From Filosporella fistucella (taxonomy: Eukaryota > Ascomycota > Leotiomycetes > Helotiales): a stretch of 64,000 bases of DNA. The translations under genes and the position numbers were made by a program. The stretch covers positions 1,550,001 to 1,614,000 of the forward strand of contig JAQJZZ010000007.1 of the NCBI GenBank assembly GCA_030077755.1, read 5' to 3'. The notes under the pieces are model-generated. The model was not told the origin of the DNA, searched no databases, and saw only the letters and a list, made by a program, of their open reading frames with translations. This document shows positions 36,813 to 47,900 of this stretch, piece by piece. Position 1 is the first letter of the stretch. Every line of letters starts with the position of its first letter.

Positions 36813-37453
36813 GGTTGCAGAACAAATTCACTCTATCAAGGGCTTCAATGGAGTATTTGCTCGACGAGTGAAGGTGCTTGTATCTAGATGAAGACTTTCA
36901 AGAGAGAAAACTGTAGCATTGATTTTCCTGTGAGCAAATCAAGAAGTCATTTTATTATCTCTATCTCTATTTTACGTCTTCAAAGACCTGCAAGTCCCCA
37001 ATCATCTCCATTGCATTCATCAGAGTAATCGATCAATGGCATATGCAAGCCGATTCGTAAAAAGTGCAGATGATTCGTGAAACTGCCGAAGTGACACAAA
37101 CCTTGCATCTAGCAGCACTCCTCCAGGCATGTCAGATATCTTACGGAGGCAAACCAGTAAGAAAACAGTTTTCCGAAGAGAAACCCCGAAAAGATGATCC
37201 GGATATTCAGACCCCCCATAACGCCACCGCCATCAAACAGCCTCGCTTGCTTCATCATACGATATCAACGCTAGACTCGTCCGTCATCGACTGATCAGAG
37301 CTGCATGAAGTCGGCATCATGTGATACGACACTCCCATATAATGATAGTTATAGAGAACCTTAGAAATTGTGCAACTTGAGGTAATATACCAATATTTTG
37401 CAACTCTTGCTGTCCACATCCACACCCAAACCTTGATTCTCCAACCAGACAAA
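36813..37453. promoter_or_regulatory. Divergent promoter region shared by P450 and 2-OG oxygenase genes
   Basis: 641 bp between two start codons facing apart. It has a TCCGA element near 37173 and CCGAA elements near 37086 and 37185, related to those before the PKS. No reading frame is supported. Co-regulation is inferred from geometry. Confidence 0.55.
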
Positions 37454-38647
37454 ATGCCCTCCGCGACAAACGGTTCCGTAACAAATGGCGACAGCAAACC
37501 CTTCTACATTCCCTCTGTAGATATCAGTCCCTACCTCTCCGACCCCTCCTCTCTAGCCGCCAAAAAGGTAATTGACGATATTCGAACCGCCTTCCTCTCC
37601 ACCGGTTTTTTTCAACTCCTAGGCCACAAAGTTCCCCGTTCCCTACAGAAAGAAGTTTTCGCCGCTTCTGCAAAATTCTTTTCTCTCCCTATGGAGACAA
37701 AAATGACGGTCGAAGCTACGAAAGCAACTGGGTTTAAGGGATATGATGTGTTAGCTTCACAGTCATATCAGCAAGATAATTTACCAGATATGAAAGAGGG
37801 ATATTTCAGTGGTCACCCATGGCAAGCTCATGAAGATCAAGTTCTTGCAAAACGATTCATGGCGTCTCCTAATGTTTGGCCAGCCCCGGATGTCCTTGCA
37901 CCGGAAGATTTTCAAAAGCCGATGGAAAGGTACTATGAAGTGATGTTAGAGTTGATGTGGACCGTGTTAGATCTCATTGCTGCGACTTTACCATTTGGAC
38001 CACATGTGTTTGATGAGATGAAAGACAATACTCCTGCTTGTCCGTTACGATTGCTGCATTACCCACCGACTCCGAAACAGGTGGATGGGGCGAAGAAACA
38101 GCAGGGAGCCAGTGAACATACGGATTTTGGGGCTGTGACACTGTTGTTGCAGGATGAGCATCCGGGACTGGAGGTTATGGATTATAATACTGGGAAGTGG
38201 GTGCTTGTTCCTCCGAATCCGGATGCCTATGGTATGTTGACAAATTTCTTTCTATATCGTATGTTACACAAACAGGGACCGAAACTTGAATCCTTTCGAG
38301 AGTCTATGTTCCATTATATACTCCTTGGTGCATGTTTGATGTTGCTGAGACGGTAAGCTGACCTTAAGATAGTGGTAAACCTAGGAGACATGATGAAGAA
38401 AATGCTAGGTGGATTAGGCTACAAGAGTTCATTACACAGGGTAATCAATAAAAGTACGGATGATCGATACAGCATCGTATTTTTCTTTGACGGGAATGTG
38501 GATTTCAAGCTCCGACCTTTGGGAGTAGAGAATGTAGATGAAGAGAGTATCATGACGGTGGAGGAATATATGATGGACAGGGTTAAATTCTCATGGGGAA
38601 GACATGCAGTTGATGATAAGAATGTTGGGATTGGGAGCAATTGTTAA
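37454..38647 (+). CDS. Fe(II)/2-oxoglutarate-dependent oxygenase (CitB/TropC-like), 350 aa
   Basis: Exons 37454-38231 and 38373-38647; the intron is 141 bp and splits a valine codon. A soluble non-heme iron oxygenase of the isopenicillin-N-synthase-like superfamily. It has the DIOX_N region (FYIPSVDISPYL..., STGFFQLLGH), the iron-binding facial triad His222-x-Asp224 (EHTDFG) and His281 (SSLHRVIN), and the 2-oxoglutarate-binding Arg291-x-Ser293 (DRYSIVFFF). The overall pattern (PACPLRLLHYPP before the HxD; VVNLGDMM after the intron) is the one I associate with CitB of the citrinin pathway, which oxidises an aromatic methyl group, and TropC, which expands a ring to a tropolone. No flavin dearomatising enzyme is found here, so CitB-like methyl oxidation is the more economical guess. 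Transcribed away from the P450. Confidence 0.94.
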
Positions 38648-41409
38648 AAAATAAATGTATATAGAACCAGCATGCTCAATTCACCACAAGTATTCTCCAA
38701 GACCTCAAACCTTTTGCCAAGCTTACGGTACTAGTCTACATCGTCTAAGAGGCTAAGTGCGAGGCAAATGATGTTTCTCCAGCGGAACAAAGTACTCTTA
38801 GAGGTTCACTAAAAGGTCCAAACAGCTGGTTTAGTCAACCTTTCACAATGGAAACAGTGGCTTCAGTAATAATTCAATGTAGCTCTGTTCATTCTGAAAA
38901 TTAAGCTACCTTGAGTTAATGCAGAAATTTATGTAGAATAAAGCTGATTGGCTGAAAATCGATGTTGACTAAAGACGTTGAAGACTGGGTCCTGTAGGTG
39001 TAGACTCGTAGGTATTTATAATTTGGATAGCATTTGATGAGTAAAAAGGGTTTGACATCAGAAAAAAGCGAAGCTCAAAGAACTCTTCGGACTTTAGAGT
39101 TGATACGGTTTCAAAAAAAGAAAAAAAAAATTGGATCTTTTTGTTTTGGAGGATTTGAGAGGGTATGTTCGATGTGTAGGATGACTTCTGCTTTAGCTCA
39201 GCAGGGAAGTATCCATGCTATCGAAAAGTCTTGGGAATCGGGATGTACTCAACCATCTACTCTTCTCAGACTACAATATAGAAATGTATTAGCATAAAGT
39301 AGAGACACCTGTAATATATGTTGCCACGCATGTAGGATTGCATTAGTAGACTGGAAACTTGGCACAGACTGCCAGTAACCTGTAGAGCGGTTACTAGAGA
39401 GTCAAAATTATAAGATAAAGGATTTTTAGCTAGTTTCAACTCTACCATAGTGTTCGGAAGCAATCTAGGTATCATAGTAGGAACTCTGAACAATATATAT
39501 CTACTATTTAAGAGACTTTGATTGTAGAATACGCAGCTTGCATCCGGGAAGGAAACAATAAATCGACGCCTAACGGTGTCTCATGTACAGTAAGCACAAA
39601 ACAAATTGACGAGAATACTATAGTAAATCATCTGCCTGCTTTGACAGATTTGAACTACGGACTCGCATGTAAGCCCCTCGTCCTATACTCAAATTATTGT
39701 TATCGTCTTTTGGAGCGGATCCCGGCACCACTTCTATATCCCAGGATGGTAAATCATGAGATTCAGATGCCAATTGCCATACAACGGAAATTTTCTTGGA
39801 GCAGAAATGCTAGGAGAAGTAAAGGTCTTGGTAGTTTGTAGAGTGCACGAGTGGCAGTAGCAAGAAGTGACTTGGTAGAGGGTATCAGATGGCCACGTAA
39901 AAAGACCCAAGGAGCTGAGAGCGCCCAAAGGAGAAGAGACAGCTTAAAGCGGGTCTTGAGGTGGTATTATTTGCCTTGCGTCGCTGCGAAGCTCTTCATT
40001 CCATCTTCCTCGCTCAGCCTCAACTCGCCACCAACATTTTTTTTCGAGCCAAAACAACATCATGGGAGCCGGGCGAGGTTGAAGAAGATGAGAGACACAA
40101 TCAGCAGTGGTAAGATCCCAATTTTCGATTTCTTGATATCTCGCGCTCTGGAGCGAGGGAGTCGAGGAAATGGGGTTTTAGGTAAGTTTCTGAAACTTAC
40201 CAATCTGGGCGACACAGGTCTCTTTGCGATACTTCTATCGACGGGATCAACTATCTATCGCTTGGGTACTACGCAGGAGGCACGATTTCATCAATCTGAG
40301 TGTGGAGAGACTGGAGAAATCGGGTTGGGGTGACTGAACTAGGTAGGTGACCCTTAACACTTGACAACAACAGCAGCGCAATGCTTTCGGGCATCAAATA
40401 CTGATATCCAATACAATCCAGAGCATACAAAAGACTGATCTCGACTTACCCAGAGCTGAAATTTCCTCCCTCGGGGTTGTTGTTGTTTTGATTTGTGCCA
40501 CTCGACGAAGCCTTACTCCACCAATTCCCGATATTTTCACAACAGTCAACATTCTACATCATTCACCAGCTCCATCGCTATTGAAGACAATTACAAAACG
40601 AGAGAGGTTCGGAAAGCAAACAGAAACACACCTCTAGCTTGCAGATTTCTTGAAAGGCGCTGTCTCGCAACGCACTCACCTTTCGGGGCTTCGACACACG
40701 CAATGCTTTGCAAGAACTCTACATTCGATTCGAAATCAATTACAATTGACGACTGTATTGAATCATTTGCTAAGATTGAGATTTATCCCTGGTAATAAGA
40801 CCGAGATAGAAGTAACATCACTCCAATGCAATACAATAAGTATTGCAAAGCTCCTTGCTGACCTATTGCTGATGTTCAAGAGCTACTCAACCAACACAGT
40901 TTCCCTTGCTTAGTATTGAGAGTGGAATGGAATTCCTTGCAGCGTATGGATTGAAGATCTGCAATAGATATTTCTCCGCCTGAAGAGGGAAATATCCAGC
41001 AAATGACACCTTCCATGTGAGCAGATTTTGCCCTGCTCACATATTTCTCTTGCTCAAAACGCTTTGTTGATTCTGCAGACTGATACGCAATAGGTCTCAA
41101 CTGCCTTCTACAACGGAAAACACCGATTCTATCAGACTTCCCACAGTCTAAGACGTCCACGGTCCAAAACAAGCACCGCGAACGGCCGACAATCGATTGA
41201 TCCTTGATCCTTAGTATCTACTTGCAACCCTACTCATCACTCCATTCACGTCAATAGCCAAAGTTCAATCTCTCAACAAGACAGATCGTTGGAATGCACC
41301 AGAGCCTATATGAGTTTGAGGTCCGACAAGGAGCAATACATTCAGCAAGAAGTAAGATGAGAAGACGAGCAGTTATATATACGCAAAAATAAGTAGGAAC
41401 ACCCCCCAA

Positions 41410-41439
41410 TTTTATTTTTTTTTTATTTTTTTTTTTTTT
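41410..41439. repeat. T-rich tract
   Basis: About 30 bp of nearly pure T on the plus strand, interrupted twice by A. It could be the 3' tail of an old retroposed sequence lying on the minus strand, but no target-site duplication or element was identified. Confidence 0.6.
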
Positions 41440-42068
41440 AGCTTAGGCTGGGACCCTCATTACTAACAACTGGTATTTCAGAAAACCTTCAGTTGCATGT
41501 CCAGCCCAGGTCCAGATCTCGCTACCCCTTAACTCATCGGCGAAACTTCGGCGAAACTTCATCACACCCATTTCATACAACTTGCTGAAGCACTAGGTGT
41601 CACAAACATTTAGTAAGACAACTTCATCCTGCCGAGATTGAGAAAGACATGCTGATATATGGTAAGCTCGCAGGGTCCTTGACCCATGATGCCAAGAACA
41701 ATGCTGATTCAAAGCGAGGAAACATGCGAGAATCATTCCATCCAGTATCCACGTGCTCAATATTCCCTCCAACTTCTGTCGAATACGCAACCCTACAATA
41801 ACCTCTCGAATCTATCAATGAAAGATATGCAGAGTTTATACTACTCCAGGAGGCGGCCATTGACCTATTGCCACAACTGTCAAACACTGGACGGTCCGCG
41901 GGAGATGTAGCCCAGTGCCAGGGGCCTTTGCACATTGTAACATGCTCGCTCGAGAAGGAAGATTCTGTCCTCTCTCCGTATAGTTGCTCTAGACACCTCT
42001 TTTTCGAAAGTTGTAGCAGTTCTCTACACTATCCTGCTCCAAAGGGGATAAACATGCTTCCATTCCTA

Positions 42069-42872
42069 GATATGGATATGCAGGGGCAGCAACTAGCAAT
42101 CCTGTCGGAAGAAGGTCACGATGGTAAACACTACCATTGCAGTCATGAAAGATACAGAAATTCTTACAGTCAACTGACCCAATTCTCAATTGATGGATCT
42201 GCTGCCCACGCTGGCCGTTCAATGAGAACTACAAATCCTAATTCTCATCCTCCGCGAGTCGGTAATGTTGCTCCGCGAAACCTTGTTACGACTTTTACTT
42301 CCTAGGCCAAATTTGGACAACCAGTGCTCTCTCTTAGAATACATGGGTTTGTATAGGGTTTTTCGAGTCAGCGGATAAGTGTCTGTGATGAGATACATTA
42401 GATCTGGACTGATAGCGCCCTTGTTTGGAGCCATGATCTCCATTCTCTTGCTTTCGATCTCGAGTTCATAGTAGATAGGCCCCAACAAAGGTTTATACTG
42501 AATTCGGTGCTACCACCGCACTGGGCCGGTCCGAAAGCCTCACTTGCCCCTGCGAAATCACTCCCCTCGAGGATTTCTCATTCGAAGGCTCAGCAATCTG
42601 CTGCACGAGATGAATCAATGAAGCAATTGGCATCAAAGCCAAGTCGAAACAACCTCAGAGAAACTGCGGACCCAACTCCGAGGTCATTCGCCCTAATATT
42701 AGCACCAACAGCTTCAAAAAGCGGAATAGTGCGATAATTTCTGCTATATCAGTTGAGTCACCTGTTGTCCCATCCACGAGGACGACTCCGGAAAGATAGC
42801 TGAGCTTTTCAGGCCACTATTCGATACACTATTGCTGGAAATATTACTTCCTGGTAATACAGATCGACTCAG
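42069..42872 (+). pseudogene. Scrambled inverted partial copies of the GAF-domain gene
   Basis: Three blocks on the plus strand match the minus-strand gene at 44939-50582. Block C (42069-42104 plus 42194-42219, split by about 90 bp) matches the end of the GAF domain (DM-MQ-QQLA-L and GSAAHxGR). Block A (42546-42720) matches positions 45679-45505; over its first 145 bases I count four differences. Block B (about 42751-42872) matches about 49080-48958 with clearly more divergence. In the gene, C and B are adjacent and A lies more than 1000 residues downstream, so the order here is rearranged. Frames are broken, so no product is expected. Confidence 0.85.
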
Positions 42873-44938
42873 GTAAAGCTAGGAGACTCCCACGAAGAAG
42901 CTCGCTAATCGCAAGGAAGAAGACAATAAGGATAGGGCGCTAGCCTTCACTCTCATGAAACCGAAGTAGAGCCCCGGTTCCGTACTCTTATGGAGTGCCG
43001 GAAATTCAAATGGATAACATTCACATTCGCTACTGCTTCCAGTACCATGGCAAAAACCACCCATATAAAGTATATTCCGGATTGTCACAGAATCAAGAAG
43101 GAGTATCGCTTGAGTAGGTGAAATGTCAGAGGCATACCTGTTTCTGGGAACATGGCTGCCAAGTATGGGCACTTCAACAGCTCTTAAGTGGGTTCTACCC
43201 ATCTTGAGCCGGCAAAGTCACTTATGTCAGTTCGGGGCAGGGGCTCTAATGACTGGAAATAGCCAAGCTAGAGCTATGCTTTATTGTTGCTGCATAAAAT
43301 GCGACTTTGAAGCAGATTGGAGACGGCTGACTATAAATTCTACACTTTCAGTGCCCCTGTTTGGCCCTCTCAAGTTTTGTCGTGATTTCTCTGCCCCCGA
43401 GATATTACTCACTAGAAGGGAGGAAAATGGTACGTTTTGGACAGAATCAAGGTTCGCAACCATTATCCCTGGCGACACCCTGCTGAAACTTCTAGGATTT
43501 GATTAGTCCACGGTTGGCAAGTCTTACCAACTGAGACGTAGGATCTAACTCGCACCTAAGAATTTACGGTATCTGCAATTAAGCATCTGGTCCAGCCTTT
43601 CCTAGTCCACAGATTTCGATTATTTACAAGAATGAGCTGGAATCATGCTGTGGGCTCAAATAGCCAGTCTGGGGCCAAGAATTTTAGGGTCATCTCGACG
43701 TTAACTGCTCATCACTTCAAGCTTGAAAGCCGCCCTTGATCTCTTCACCGGTAAGTCATATGCATATGCTCAGCCACCCAAGACACCGGCGTTCAACGCA
43801 GGCTTAAAAGTAAACACAGCAGATGTTTCAATGCTCCCATCTCAATGCCATCAAGGCCAAGTATGGGCCCAATTACAACTTACTCACTCAGAACGAACAA
43901 TTCTGGAGCTGTAATAACAGCTGGGAGCCATTCCATATAAGTGTTGTTCACAGCTTTATTCGTGCAATAAAACTGCTGTACAGAGAGCGCAACTGGCACG
44001 ACCGGGCAATGGAAGACTATCCGAGAAGCGACAAGAAAAGGCAAGATTGACTGCAGGACACATATTGGGAGGAATGTAGTCCTATATAAACGGCTGCAAA
44101 AGGCTAACAGATGAAAGACTGGTCTGCATACTCGGTTTGACGACGAAAGATCATCTTTCCACATCAGAAATAATGATTTATTTCTGACCATTTGTGACGA
44201 TCGCCATCAAACCATACTATCCGACCGAGATCTAAGGCAAGTAACAATCGCATCACGAAGAGAATGATTTTTTCGGGTTTGTATTTATTCTACGGAGGTG
44301 ATTTCCCCCAAACTTCTACATACATAGGAAGAGTCCTCGTCATCGACTGATCATCTTAAGGTGCTCTCATAATTTCGCCAGGCCGCGGCCACCAGAAGCT
44401 AATCTCACCACACCATGCTGTCTGAGAATCAAAGATATCGATGAGAAAAAGCAGGTCATAGTCTTCACCGCCCACTATGCACATGCCAACAAAGGATCAA
44501 GAAATGAAAACTGAAAGGCCGAATACAGACGACAGTCGGCGGCAGCAATATCGAAATCGATTGAGAAGATAAAACAACTCGGCATGTATGAGAATCATGT
44601 ATTGGCCAGGTCATATGAAGCCCAAACCTCCGCCCAAGCATTCCTTCACCTATTTGTGTAGTCGCTGATTACATCAGATTGAGAAGAGAGACTAGACGAG
44701 AAGATATTGATCAGGGAATCGTGAAATGAGGGGATGTCGCCAAGTCATGCAATCATCATTCGTCGCTTTGTGGAAATCGCATCAAGATTTAAGTGAAAGA
44801 GAAATAGTCTGGCAAGTCTCGAATGAGACAATACCCATCTGCGAAGAGATTTTTGACGTGCAAAGAATCGTAGTGTCACAGAAACACGCAGATTTAGTTG
44901 TAATGGACCACCCGGTCGCGACAATTTCAGACCGTGGC

Positions 44939-47900
44939 CTATTTCCGCTGCAGAAAGCCGAACCGAGAGGTATTCGGTGGGGTTGCACGACCAGAGTCTG
45001 CACTATGAAACCCAAATCTCCCAGGGGCTGGAGTTGGGATCGTAGGTGGTGTTGAACCCGAATCTGGGACAGAAGGCGAAGATGACAGCACATTGGTCGA
45101 ATCAACAGCCTGCTCAGCAACCCGAGAAGAAACGACATCCGCACGACTGATATTCAAGAGACCGATTCTGGACTGGACTGGGGCATTCGGAGTTGCAACC
45201 CGATTGGATCCAGAGACTGGTATGAACGGATTCTGAATACGACTGGAGGTGATTGCTGGGGTCAAATTACCACGGCCTGAAAGAGCTGTCGAAGATCTTG
45301 GGGGCAAATCATGGAATCGACCAGTGTTAGGGTTTGTGGTACGAGCCTTTCCAGAGTTTTGTCCACGCATCACTTCTAATCGGCTGGACTGAGACGTCAA
45401 TGGTCGAACAGGCAGAACGTCTCCTCGACCCTGAAGTTTGGCCGAAATTCGTGGTCTATCGCCAATGGCAAGTGGTCTTGCAGGAGGAATCGCGACATGC
45501 TGCTTTGCAAGGCTGCTGGTGCTAATACCAGAGCCGAATGACCTCGGAGTTGGGTCCGCAGTTTTTCTGAGGTTGTTTAGACTTGGCTTTGATGCCAATT
45601 GCTTCATTGATTCATCTCGTGCAGCAGATTTCTGAGCCTTCGACTGAGAAATCCTCGAGGGGAGTGATTTCGCAGGGGCATATCCTACGCCAGACGACTG
45701 GGTCTTCGAAACGCCGATCTTGGATGGTAAGGATCTCGAAAGCACAGGCTCCCTAGCGAATGGCTGGGAATGTGGAAGGGCAATCTTGGACGTCGAACTT
45801 TTCGAAGATGCAGGCTCACCAACAAACAACTGGGAATTTGGGAGCCCAATCTTGGATGGTGATGATCTCAAGGGTGCAGACTCTGCGGCGAATGACTTGG
45901 CTTTTCGAAGGCCAATCTTGGACGTCGAGGACTTTGGAGGCGCAGGCTCCACAGCCAAGAAATGGGACGCAGGAGGATTGTTGTTGGAGGGCAAAGTGTT
46001 GACAGCTGCCTGCTCGATAGTCAATGGTGGAGTCTCTGGAGAGCTAGGTTCACTGATGCTTGGAGAGACGCCTTTCTTGTCAGTTGAAGATGCCAAAGGT
46101 CGAGTATACTGGGACGTGAGGCGAGTGACTCTTCCAGTCAGTGCACCAACCCGATGTACCAGGGAGGGCAAAGTCTTCAAAATAGCAACAGTATCAGCGT
46201 CACTATCGTTGGAGATGTCTCCCATCGCAGGAACGGTACTGGATGTTTGGCCCATTGTTGAAGCGCCAGTAATACCCGTTGAGCTTGGCAAGTTCAAAGC
46301 GCGGCGATGATCACCTGTAAAGATCGTGATTCGTCTAGGCAAGACTCGAGATGATTCATTGTACAACGAAGCGGCGGTTTCGAAAAGACCAGGTTTGGAA
46401 GCATTTACGGACTTGACAGGCTGAGGCACAGGTTTGGATTGCTCTTGTTTGTCAAGTGCTCTGTACTCGCTATGCGGCGGATCATCAACTAGCAACGTTG
46501 ATTGGAACGATTTAACATACGGCGGAATACCTTCAGAACCCGGGAAGGAATCAGCTAAGGGAGAAGACTTCAGCCGACCTTGGTGTCTTGTCGGTAAAGG
46601 AGGAGATATGCCACTGGAGGTGTCTGCACCGCTATTATCGATATCGAAATCCGACGCGTTCATTACGGTCAGTGGTAATGGTGATCTTGAGCGAACTCCT
46701 CTCAGGCTAGGCACTGTGCTGGAAACTTGCTGGCTAGCATCGACTCCAATGCGGTCACTTAGACTTCCAGATCCTACGATTTCTTTACGAATAACGGACA
46801 GATCTTCACCTCGTGACTGGCTCTGACCGATCTCGCCCTCACCTTGTTTATCAGCCGATGAACCGAGTTCGAATCTGACGGTTTTGGTGTCAAATTTCTT
46901 CCGTGAAAGCTCGGGCAAAGGTTTGTCAATACTCTCTGTTGGCACATCTGAAGGCATGGCCGTTGTATCTTCTTCGATATCAGTTTCGTGAAACTGCCTG
47001 GAATTTTCTCTCCGAAGTTGTCGCGGGATCAGCACGGACCGAAACTTTGGAATCCAGGGTGGGATCTCCTTTGATCGTAATTGCTTCGCAGACTTGTGAA
47101 TGGAGATAAATGCTCCAAGCACATATCCGCTACTTTTCATGGAGGTACCCTTATCCGGCAACTTGTAGATGCAAGTGACGGAGCCGTGGCCATATCTCTG
47201 TTCTAATGTGGTAAATTGACCACCGCCTCTTGATCTGAGGGCGTTAAGATGAATAGCAGGACTTAGGTTCACTGCCTCCAACAGACCGTAAGAAGACACC
47301 ACACAGGACTCCAATCCATTTAATCGTAAGATATCCTCCTCTGATATATCGGGGTATGCAGGGCGGATTTCCGCCACGTACATCATGTCGAATTGAAGTG
47401 ATGTTGCACACTCAGCAAGAACTCTTGCAACAGCATTCTTTACCACCCAGTCTGTGATAGTGGGATTTTTAATACGAGGAGATAAGTACGTAATTTGTGC
47501 GTACATACTCGACTTGGAGGCTTTCTTACTGAGTCTAGAGCTTGACTTTGTAGAACTGGAGACTATTTGGCGTCCCCCATCATCTCCTCTGCCAATCGGA
47601 GAATTTAGATCAATCAGAGGAGAGCTCATAGGAAGAGGACTCCAAGCTGCAGTCTGATTATATTCTCCTTGACTGATAGAAATTGCCGATTGAACGTCAT
47701 TAAATCGAATAATGCCACTTCTAGGATGTAGCTCAGTTGTGTCAATATCTCCGGATCCGACATGCTGAGCACCAAACCTGTCCATCTCTTCAATCCTATC
47801 ATCAACTGGGTTGTCCACTGTCGATTCAGAAAAAGCGTATTCAGTGGCAAGTTCGGCCGACAAGGCTGTATGCTTTTCGTCAAATCCCTCGTCGACGACA

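Larger units (their letters stand above)
38648..44938. other. 6.3-kb gene-poor region with gene relics
   Basis: No intact gene is supported. Contents seen: A-rich tracts near 39113-39129, a T-rich tract at 41410-41439, several short frames without domain texture (for example 39851-40333 and 43123-43506), and blocks that copy parts of the neighbouring GAF-domain gene (42069-42872, annotated separately). The right end includes the GAF gene's 3' UTR. It looks like the decaying edge of the metabolite cluster. Confidence 0.55.

Noticed and set aside
39851..40333. 160-codon open frame on the plus strand
   Set aside because: No domain, skewed composition and no supporting context; it lies in the relic-bearing gap.
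41410..41439. Retroelement insertion marked by the T-rich tract
   Set aside because: No reverse transcriptase, terminal repeat or target-site duplication is visible beside it.
42507..42737. Independent small gene on the plus strand
   Set aside because: Its sequence is nearly identical to an inner part of the GAF gene on the other strand, so it is a duplicated fragment, not a gene.
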